DNA of 8,100 bases from a bacterium (GTDB lineage Bacteria; JAMCPX01): the NCBI GenBank assembly GCA_021815065.1, contig JAKAHI010000048.1, forward strand, positions 1 to 8,100, written 5' to 3'. This document shows positions 1-5,774 of this stretch, piece by piece. The position numbers and the translations under genes are program-made. The notes under the pieces were generated by a model, which was not told where the DNA came from, did not search any database, and saw only the letters and a list, made by a program, of their open reading frames with translations. Position 1 is the first letter of the stretch, and the number at the start of each line of letters is the position of its first letter.

Positions 1-1
1 G

Positions 2-970
2 GTGAAAGACGCAGAAAACAAATCGTTCTATTGCGCACAGTCGTGGATTTCGGACAGTGACTGGGTCGTTGTTGTTTTACAGGCCATGAAAAATAATATC
101 GAACCGCTAACCGGTGCTATGAGGGTGGGAGAGATATTGTTCGTAAGCGGTATATTATGTATCTTTATTTTATCCTCCATAGTCTCGACGTGGTTTACCA
201 ACAAATTATATGCCTCCGATACGCAAAGGGCAATATTAAACAACCAATTGATCCAGGCAGAAAAAATGGCGGCAATCGGAAGGCTTGCCGCGGGTATCGC
301 TCATGAGATTAACAACCCGGCCGCCATCATAAACAATGAAGCGGGGTGGATGAACGACCTGATAAACGATACCATAAAAGATGGGGCAAAATTGGACTAC
401 ACCGAATTCCAAAAAAGCATACGGCAAATAAAAAAACAGGTGGACAGGTGTAAAAGTATAACATCGAGATTGCTCGGCTTTTCCAGGCGCGTTGGAGAAG
501 GTACGGAGCCGGTCGATATCAATCAGTTGCTCGACGAGGCCCTCTTCTTTCTTGAAAAGGAAGCGAAACATGAAAACATCGAGATCCGGAGAGAATATCA
601 AACGGATTTACCGACATGGTACGGGAATGCGTCGCAGACTGAGCAGGTATTCCTCAATATAATTACCAATGCGATGGATTCGATACGCGGGAAGGGTATG
701 ATAACATTGACAACCCGCAGGTTCCAAAACAACATAGAGATCGGCATTCATGATACGGGAAGCGGCATACCGAAGGAATATTTACCGCGGATATTCGAAC
801 CGTTCTTTTCGACAAGACTGAATAAGGGTGGAACAGGGCTCGGGCTTTCCATTTGCTATGAGATTGTAAAAAGTTTTGGCGGCGACATCTTTGTGGAAAG
901 TGAACCTGGAAAAGGTACGACGTTTATAATAAACCTGCCGGTAAATGACCATGGTAACGTTCAAATATAA
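2..970 (+). CDS. Sensor histidine kinase, Cache-type, 5' end outside window
   Basis: This is the C-terminal 322 residues of a membrane-bound histidine kinase that autophosphorylates and passes phosphate to a response regulator. The first 27 residues, ending in a WVVVVLQ strand, look like the end of a periplasmic dCache sensor domain, so the GTG at base 2 is probably an internal valine codon. One transmembrane helix follows (about 42-65). No clear HAMP domain is seen before the coiled stretch leading to the H-box, where His101 in AHEINNP is the expected phosphoacceptor. The ATPase domain has an N-box with Asn223 (NIITNAMDSI), a G1 box DTGSG (251-255), an F-box (FEPFF, 265-269) and a G2 box GGTGLGL (276-282), so all catalytic boxes appear intact. 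It lies 14 bases before a receiver gene, its likely partner. The ligand is unknown because the sensor domain is mostly missing. Confidence 0.93.
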   Translation: MKDAENKSFYCAQSWISDSDWVVVVLQAMKNNIEPLTGAMRVGEILFVSGILCIFILSSIVSTWFTNKLYASDTQRAILNNQLIQAEKMAAIGRLAAGIAHEINNPAAIINNEAGWMNDLINDTIKDGAKLDYTEFQKSIRQIKKQVDRCKSITSRLLGFSRRVGEGTEPVDINQLLDEALFFLEKEAKHENIEIRREYQTDLPTWYGNASQTEQVFLNIITNAMDSIRGKGMITLTTRRFQNNIEIGIHDTGSGIPKEYLPRIFEPFFSTRLNKGGTGLGLSICYEIVKSFGGDIFVESEPGKGTTFIINLPVNDHGNVQI

Positions 971-974
971 CGAT

Positions 975-979
975 GGAGG
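975..979 (+). promoter_or_regulatory. Ribosome-binding site that fixes the response regulator start
   Basis: GGAGG sits five bases before the ATG at 985. The earlier in-frame ATG at 973 overlaps this site and has no Shine-Dalgarno sequence of its own, so 985 is preferred. Confidence 0.65.
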
Positions 980-984
980 AAAAA

Positions 985-1407
985 ATGGAAGGTATCAATA
1001 TATTGCTGGTTGACGATGAGATAGAATTCGTAGAAACACTTTCGAAAAGACTCGTCAAGCGGGGGTTCAACGTCCTCTTTGTAACAACCGCTTCAGATGC
1101 CGTCGAAAAGATAAAAACGGTGCAATTCGATGTGGCGATAGTAGACGTCAGAATGCCGGAGATGGACGGCATAGCGCTGCTCGGTGAAATAAAACGGATG
1201 AAACCGCTCATGGAAGTGCTCCTCCTGACCGGTTATGCATCCGTGCAGTCCGGGATAGAAGGCATGAAAAAAGGTGCATTTGATTATATTATGAAGCCCG
1301 CGGACATCGATGAGCTTGTCAAAAAAATCCGGGATGCGTACGAAAGGAAGAAACAACAGGAAGACCGGATCGGCAAGGCGGAAAACAAAATTTCATCGAA
1401 CAAGTAA
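985..1407 (+). CDS. Single-domain response regulator (receiver only)
   Basis: The 140-residue protein is a CheY-like receiver domain and little else. The acidic pair Asp10-Asp11, phosphoacceptor Asp54 (VDVRMPEMDG), Thr82 (LLTGYAS) and Lys104 (MKPAD) are all in place, so it should accept phosphate from the kinase encoded just upstream. After about residue 120 there is only a charged, lysine-rich tail, with no DNA-binding or enzymatic output domain. It must therefore act by protein contact or by passing phosphate on. The start at 985 is chosen from its ribosome-binding site; starting at 973 would add four residues. No terminator is visible between it and the next promoter, so read-through into the permease operon is possible. 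Confidence 0.92.
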   Translation: MEGINILLVDDEIEFVETLSKRLVKRGFNVLFVTTASDAVEKIKTVQFDVAIVDVRMPEMDGIALLGEIKRMKPLMEVLLLTGYASVQSGIEGMKKGAFDYIMKPADIDELVKKIRDAYERKKQQEDRIGKAENKISSNK

Positions 1408-1428
1408 AGACGATATCCTCAATAACGC

Positions 1429-1457
1429 TTGACAATATTTTCACACCATCTTACTAT
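1429..1457 (+). promoter_or_regulatory. Sigma70-type promoter of the permease operon
   Basis: The -35 box TTGACA (1429-1434) matches the consensus exactly. After a 17-base spacer comes TACTAT (1452-1457), one mismatch from TATAAT at position 3 and one at position 4. Transcription should begin near 1464, inside the palindrome that follows. Confidence 0.75.
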
Positions 1458-1478
1458 TTTGTATACAGTATACAAAAT
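1456..1478. promoter_or_regulatory. Palindromic operator candidate over the -10 box and start site
   Basis: Arms ATTTTGTATAC and GTATACAAAAT are perfect 11-bp inverted repeats around a single central A. The site overlaps the last two bases of the -10 box and the expected transcription start, the classic position for a repressor. The TTGTATAC half-site resembles sites bound by some GntR-family regulators, but that family assignment is only an inference. No DNA-binding regulator gene lies in the window. Confidence 0.7.
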
Positions 1479-1480
1479 GT

Positions 1481-1489
1481 GGAGGTGAT
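1481..1489 (+). promoter_or_regulatory. Strong ribosome-binding site for the small membrane protein
   Basis: GGAGGTGAT matches the 16S anti-Shine-Dalgarno sequence over nine bases and lies four bases before the ATG at 1494. This rules out the upstream in-frame GTG at 1479, which overlaps the site. Confidence 0.8.
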
Positions 1490-1493
1490 ACCA

Positions 1494-1799
1494 ATGTATA
1501 CCACACACGTGAAAAGGTTAAAATTGGCCATGGTCAGAGTAATAGCACTCCCCTGTCTCTTGCTCTGGTTCCCCGTATCGTTATTCGCGGGAGAAAAGGC
1601 ACAGCCGCTGAATTTTATCGCTGACACGAACGGGCTTTCAGGGATGGAGCTCTGGTATGCAAATCTTTACAATTCAAACAAGTTTTACTGCGCCCTCGTT
1701 ACGATACTTGTCATACCTATTGTGGGGTTTATCCTTGGTTCTATTGCCGACTTTTTGATCAGCAAGACAGGCCTTGATCTTAAATCAAGAGCCAAGTGA
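1494..1799 (+). CDS. Small two-helix membrane protein next to TauE permease
   Basis: This 101-residue protein is not assigned to a named family here. A basic N-terminus (His5, Lys7, Arg8, Lys10) is followed by a hydrophobic segment (about 13-33) that could be a signal anchor or a cleaved signal. A short polar loop with the aromatic-rich stretch ELWYANLYN (52-60) comes next, then a second helix (about 67-89, rich in Ile, Val and Gly) and a basic tail ending KSRAK. It is the first gene after the regulated promoter and ends 10 bases before the permease gene, so it is probably co-translated with it and may be an accessory subunit. The partner role is inferred from position; only the membrane topology is read from sequence. 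Confidence 0.82.
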   Translation: MYTTHVKRLKLAMVRVIALPCLLLWFPVSLFAGEKAQPLNFIADTNGLSGMELWYANLYNSNKFYCALVTILVIPIVGFILGSIADFLISKTGLDLKSRAK

Positions 1800-1809
1800 A
1801 GGAGTCATT

Positions 1810-2865
1810 ATGGAATGGTACTACATGCACATGCCGATTTCCGGTGTATCCATATTCTGGCCCGGGCTGGTTTTACTTGGATTCGGTGTGGGTGTTATCG
1901 GAGGTTTTTTTGGCATGGGCGGCGGCTGGCTCGTAACGCCTGGATTAAACATACTCGGATTCCCCATCAGTTTTGCAATCGGTACCGACCTTGCCCAGAT
2001 GTCTGCCAATTCAATCGTCTCCACCATGAGACACGCAAAGTTCGGTAACGTCGATTACAAGCTTGGGACGATCATGATCATCGGTACGCTCGCAGGGGTG
2101 GAAATGGGAGCTCGCCTTGTCATGTATCTTGAGATGCTCGGTGTTGTTGGAAGTGTAATCCGGTATTGTTATATGATTCTGCTTGTTCTTATATCCTGGA
2201 CCGTTTTTGCCGATATAGCGAAACAAAAAAAACAATTTGTGGTAGGCGCTACGGAAGAAACGGCCGTCGGCATAGACTGGTACAAGCGGCTGCATAAGAT
2301 AAAGATCCCTCCCATGGTACATTTTAAAACAGCGGGGGTATACTGTTCAGTGTGGCTTCCCGTCACGATCAGCTTTTTTATAGGCCTTGTATCGGGCACC
2401 CTCGGCATAGGGGGAGGCTTGATCGTTTTGCCGGCATTTATATACCTTATCGGATGCCCGACGCATGTTGCGGTCGGTACGAGTCTTTATGGCGTCATGT
2501 TTTCCGGTTTATACGGCACGTTCACCTATACGATGAAAGGGAGAACGGAGCTTGCTGCCGCTTTGATCATGATACTCGGTGCAGCACTCGGTGCACAGAT
2601 AGGGACGATCGCAACAAAATACATAAAAGGCTTCGCGATAAAATATGCATTCGGCCTGTCCGTCATAGGTGTTTTTATATCGATATTCCTGAAGCAGTTC
2701 GCAGACAAATTCCCTGGAGCCGAACATCTCTTGCTGGATATCTCGAGCGTGATTATCTTCGGGCTTGTGATTCTGCTTTGTACCTATATAACGGTTAAAA
2801 TGGTCCAGGGAGCACGAAAAGAATTACGGGATAAAAAAGCAAAGGCCCTTGTGAAGAAGGCGTGA
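1810..2865 (+). CDS. TauE/SafE-family anion permease
   Basis: The 351-residue protein is a polytopic inner-membrane carrier of the TauE/SafE (PF01925) type, whose members move sulfite, sulfoacetate, thiosulfate or other small anions. The internal duplication typical of the family is plain: GGFFGMGGGWLVTP (31-44) with AIGTDLAQM (56-64) in the first half, and SGTLGIGGGLIVLP (195-208) with AVGTSLYGV (221-229) in the second. A hydrophilic loop (about 136-178) separates the halves, and the C-terminus is very lysine-rich. The ATG at 1810 is chosen because AAGGAG lies five bases upstream; an in-frame TTG at 1774 would overlap the previous gene. It is somewhat longer than the roughly 250-residue minimal members because of the central loop. 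The substrate cannot be read from the sequence; a sulfur oxyanion is the usual guess. Confidence 0.9.
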   Translation: MEWYYMHMPISGVSIFWPGLVLLGFGVGVIGGFFGMGGGWLVTPGLNILGFPISFAIGTDLAQMSANSIVSTMRHAKFGNVDYKLGTIMIIGTLAGVEMGARLVMYLEMLGVVGSVIRYCYMILLVLISWTVFADIAKQKKQFVVGATEETAVGIDWYKRLHKIKIPPMVHFKTAGVYCSVWLPVTISFFIGLVSGTLGIGGGLIVLPAFIYLIGCPTHVAVGTSLYGVMFSGLYGTFTYTMKGRTELAAALIMILGAALGAQIGTIATKYIKGFAIKYAFGLSVIGVFISIFLKQFADKFPGAEHLLLDISSVIIFGLVILLCTYITVKMVQGARKELRDKKAKALVKKA

Positions 2866-2882
2866 GTATTCTATGATCCGGT

Positions 2883-5489
2883 ATGCAATCAATACAACGC
2901 ATGATCCGTAATTTATTTAACAGACTACTCAGAACCGCAATAAAATTCCCGTTTACGAACAAACCCGCGCCTTCCAATTTATCATCATCCGTGATTCATC
3001 GCTACCATTCCTTACAGGAAATACTCTATTACAATAATGATATCTTAAAACTTATCGGTGAACTCGAAGACAAGCTCTCCGGCGATAAGCTCTTCGGACT
3101 CGACTTTATAAAAGGTATTGTCGGGAAGATTACCCTGAACACCTTTCAGCTGATAAAGGCAACGAATCATATCGGAGATAACAGATATGATACCCTCTAC
3201 GCGAAGCTGGAACTGATCAACAGGGATATAGAACAAATGCTCGATGTGAGTAAAACACCGTCTACACAGGCCACTGTTTTACCGTACAGGGATATTACAA
3301 GAGACATGCTCGATGCTGTAGGCGGGAAGAATGCGACCCTTGGAGAGATAAGAAACAAACTTGGTCTGACGGTGCCGGATGCGTTTGCAATAACAACGTA
3401 CGCTTATGATACTTTTATACGTGAAAACGATCTCTACGGCAAGATCCGTAAAGAATTGAGTATGCTCGATCTCAATAATCAGCTCGGCATCGAATCGGCA
3501 AGTCAAAAGATACAATCCATGATAGAGCACAGCACAATGCCTGCGGGGCTCCTTGCGGCTGTCAACGATGCCTTTGGTGCCCTGGAGCAGTCAGCAGGGA
3601 AGCCTGTCCGTGTTGCAATACGGAGCAGTGCTGTACAGGAAGACGGCTTTCTTTCTTTTGCCGGTCAGTATGAAAGTATGCTCAATGCAGGCAAAGAAGA
3701 TATACCGAGGGCATACAAACAGGTAATTGCAAGTCTTTATTGCCCGTCTGCAATTTTTTATCTTGCGCATAAGGGATTGGCAGGCATCGAGCAGAAGATG
3801 GGCGTTGGCTGCATGAAGATGGTCAATGCCAAGACCGCCGGTATTATTTATACGAAGGACCCCAACGATCCCGGAAGCACGCTTCTGTTGATAAATGCGG
3901 TTATGGGTCTTGGAAAGTCCGCGGTTGACGGTACAGCCACCCCGGATGTTTACGCAATCGATCGCAGCAGCGGTCAAATAGTAAACAAGAGGATCGCACA
4001 AAAACAGAGTATGTTATCCCTAAACCCTTCCGGCGGTATTCTCAAAACAATGCTTTCCGGGAAAAATAACGAACCATGTCTGGATGACGGCCAGATCCTC
4101 TCTATGGCAGAAAAGGCTTTACAGATAGAAAAACACTACAACGCACCGCAGGACATTGAATGGTGTATCGATGACAAGAATGAATTTTTTATTCTTCAAT
4201 CAAGACAACTGAAATTTTCTTCCCGTGTTGCAAAAGACCGCAAAAAATATGACGGTTATCAGATACTCATGGACAAGGGAAACATCGTTTGCCCGGGCAT
4301 TGGTTCGGGAAAGGCTTTTATCTTAAAAGACGAAAAGGATATTGCACGGATACCTTTGGGATCCGTACTCGTAGCACCACACCCGTCCCCTGCCCTTGTA
4401 CGGGTCATGGACAGGGTAACTGCCATTGTTACAGACACCGGAGGTATAGCCGGGCACATGGCTACGATGGCAAGGGAGTTCAACATTCCGACCATAACGG
4501 ACACAGGGACTGCCACGTCAGCAATAGCCGATGGTGAGGTAATCACCGTTGATGCGGATTCAGCGTACATCTACAGAGGCACGGTGCAATCGCCGGTTAA
4601 ACCAAAAAATACCGTTACCCCTCTTATGAAAGATACACCGGTTTACGAAATACTCAGGAAGGTCAGCAGATATATAACTCCTTTAAACCTGACCGATCCC
4701 ATGAGCAAGGAGTTCGGACCGGAGTTCTGCACCACAATCCATGATATTACCCGGTACTGCCACGAAACAGCCATCTCCTCCATGTTTGCCGTAGGAAACG
4801 AAGTCACCGGGAATGAGCCGGTAATTAAAGTTGGCATACCGTTGCCTGTAGATCTCTATGTCCTTGATATAGGGAACGGGATACACGGTGAACTGCGAAA
4901 CAGAAAAATGAAAATGGAAAATATCGCATCCGTACCTTTTCATGCCTTTATGAAGGGTTTTACCAATAGCGATATACGATGGTGGGAGCCGAGGAGAATC
5001 GATCTGAAAGGCTTTTTTTCCGTTCTCTCTTCCAGTGCGACGCGTGTACTAGATCACGAAAACCCCATCGGGGAAAGGAGCTATGCCATTATTTCAAAAG
5101 ACTATATGAATTTCAATTCGCGGGTTGGGTATCACTTCAGTACTATCGACGCTTACTGTGACGATATAAAAGACAACAACTATATTACCTTTTTTTTCCA
5201 GGGAGGAGCGTCCGAGGATGTAAGAAGGCTCAGGCGGGCAAATTTTCTTACCGGCGTACTGAATGCACTCGATTTTTCAACCGACACAAAGGGTGACCGG
5301 GTCATGGCTTATCTGAGGAAGTACGATAAAGGGATCATCGAACATAAACTCGATATGCTCGGACGGCTTACGCTCTGTGCCCTGCACCTTGACATGCTCA
5401 TGACATCCGATTCGAGCGTCGACTGGTTTGTAAAGGCATTTCTTGACGGCAACTATAATTTCGAACTCCCTAATCAGAAAAAAGCATAA
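2883..5489 (+). CDS. PEP-synthase-like phosphotransferase with non-canonical C-terminus
   Basis: The protein has 868 residues. An N-terminal helical region (about 35-120) precedes a PPDK/PEP-synthase ATP-grasp domain (about 140-443) with VGGKNATLGE (146-155), RSSA plus a downstream ED pair (247-254), YTKDP (323-327), QDIEW (423-427) and LQSRQ (438-442). A swivelling phosphohistidine domain follows (about 465-565), with His525 in GGIAGHMATMARE. The ATP and phosphohistidine half-reactions thus look possible. From about 585 onward no PEP/pyruvate TIM barrel is recognisable; instead there is a region beginning ITPLNLTDP and containing FCTTIHDITRYCHE (615-628). The final phosphate acceptor is therefore unknown and PEP synthase activity should not be assumed. 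The start is uncertain: neither ATG 2883 nor ATG 2901 has a good Shine-Dalgarno. The gene begins 17 bases after the permease gene and is probably cotranscribed with it. Confidence 0.88.
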   Translation: MQSIQRMIRNLFNRLLRTAIKFPFTNKPAPSNLSSSVIHRYHSLQEILYYNNDILKLIGELEDKLSGDKLFGLDFIKGIVGKITLNTFQLIKATNHIGDNRYDTLYAKLELINRDIEQMLDVSKTPSTQATVLPYRDITRDMLDAVGGKNATLGEIRNKLGLTVPDAFAITTYAYDTFIRENDLYGKIRKELSMLDLNNQLGIESASQKIQSMIEHSTMPAGLLAAVNDAFGALEQSAGKPVRVAIRSSAVQEDGFLSFAGQYESMLNAGKEDIPRAYKQVIASLYCPSAIFYLAHKGLAGIEQKMGVGCMKMVNAKTAGIIYTKDPNDPGSTLLLINAVMGLGKSAVDGTATPDVYAIDRSSGQIVNKRIAQKQSMLSLNPSGGILKTMLSGKNNEPCLDDGQILSMAEKALQIEKHYNAPQDIEWCIDDKNEFFILQSRQLKFSSRVAKDRKKYDGYQILMDKGNIVCPGIGSGKAFILKDEKDIARIPLGSVLVAPHPSPALVRVMDRVTAIVTDTGGIAGHMATMAREFNIPTITDTGTATSAIADGEVITVDADSAYIYRGTVQSPVKPKNTVTPLMKDTPVYEILRKVSRYITPLNLTDPMSKEFGPEFCTTIHDITRYCHETAISSMFAVGNEVTGNEPVIKVGIPLPVDLYVLDIGNGIHGELRNRKMKMENIASVPFHAFMKGFTNSDIRWWEPRRIDLKGFFSVLSSSATRVLDHENPIGERSYAIISKDYMNFNSRVGYHFSTIDAYCDDIKDNNYITFFFQGGASEDVRRLRRANFLTGVLNALDFSTDTKGDRVMAYLRKYDKGIIEHKLDMLGRLTLCALHLDMLMTSDSSVDWFVKAFLDGNYNFELPNQKKA

Positions 5490-5707
5490 CCCGAAAAATG
5501 CGTTTGAAAATGAGGAAGTTTATGTAATGAGCGAAAAGGCCGCGTCAAATAAAGGTATTCTTCGAAAGTCCGATGAGGAAACCATACCGGGTAATAGCAT
5601 ATAAACATACAGAGGACTAAAAGCTCGTTTCTATAAGGAAACGTATAGATATCAGGTGGATCGCGGGATTGAGCGAATAAGTAAACTTCCTTATTGCATT
5701 TTTCGGG
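5490..5707. mobile_element. 218-bp inverted-repeat element, MITE-like or structured RNA
   Basis: CCCGAAAAATGC (5490-5501) is the perfect reverse complement of GCATTTTTCGGG (5696-5707). Just inside, TGAGGAAGTTTA (5511-5522) pairs with TAAACTTCCTTA (5682-5693) at 11 of 12 positions, the exception being a possible G-U pair. Further in, CCGCG (5540-5544) can pair with CGCGG (5662-5666), and TGAGCGAA occurs in both flanking loops (5528-5535 and 5670-5677). The segment is flanked by ATAA on both sides (5486-5489 and 5708-5711), as expected of a 4-bp target duplication, and the left copy contains the preceding gene's stop codon. No transposase is present. A folded non-coding or 3' UTR RNA is the main alternative. 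The inverted repeats are certain; the class is inferred. Confidence 0.5.
5527..5604 (+). CDS. Possible 25-codon small ORF within the inverted-repeat element
   Basis: An ATG at 5527 opens a 25-codon frame (starting MSEKAASNKG, ending PGNSI) with GAGGAAG eight bases upstream. The peptide is charged and hydrophilic. After its TAA the same frame stays open for another 52 codons (5605-5760), beginning TYRGLKARF and also rich in charged residues, so this could be a small gene broken by a nonsense change. The ribosome-binding site lies in the left arm of the inverted repeat and could be masked by pairing with the right arm. The frame is short and the antisense strand is also open here, so coding is uncertain. 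Confidence 0.25.
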   Translation: MSEKAASNKGILRKSDEETIPGNSI

Positions 5708-5708
5708 A

Positions 5709-5737
5709 TAAAAAAACACCCCGGAGGACCCGGGGTG
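5709..5737 (-). terminator. Rho-independent terminator of the minus-strand cytochrome operon
   Basis: CACCCCGG (5717-5724) pairs with CCGGGGTG (5730-5737) over eight bases around a five-base loop. On the minus strand the hairpin is followed by seven T residues (complement of 5710-5716). It lies about 37 bases past the stop of the Cyc2-like gene. On the plus strand no T-run follows, so it is not an obvious terminator for the PEP-synthase-like gene. Confidence 0.9.
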
Positions 5738-5746
5738 CAGTACAAT

Positions 5747-5768
5747 CTATGAACGTGCTATGAACGTG
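5747..5768. repeat. Tandem 11-bp direct repeat
   Basis: CTATGAACGTG occurs twice with no gap (5747-5757, 5758-5768), between the terminator and the stop codon of the minus-strand gene. It looks like a local slippage duplication; no function is evident. Confidence 0.85.
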
Positions 5769-5774
5769 ATTATT

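Noticed and set aside
2..4. GTG as the true start of the histidine kinase
   Set aside because: The following residues look like the end of a Cache sensor domain, so the gene most likely continues upstream of the window.
3591..4001. 136-codon minus-strand ORF within the PEP-synthase-like gene
   Set aside because: It lies opposite conserved ATP-grasp motifs and shows no recognisable domain.
5569..5584. Hammerhead ribozyme core resemblance (CCGATGAGGAAAC)
   Set aside because: The required CUGANGA is not matched exactly and stem II is absent, so the resemblance is most likely chance.
5541..5660. Cyclic-di-GMP or other known riboswitch in the gap
   Set aside because: No conserved core of a riboswitch I know could be matched, and no downstream plus-strand gene is available for it to control.
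5474..5719. 81-codon minus-strand ORF across the inverted-repeat element
   Set aside because: Its start lies inside the terminator hairpin, no ribosome-binding site is seen, and the aromatic-rich composition is not protein-like.
5717..5737. Bidirectional terminator also serving the plus-strand operon
   Set aside because: On the plus strand the hairpin is followed by CAGTACAATC, not a T-run, so intrinsic termination in that direction is not supported.
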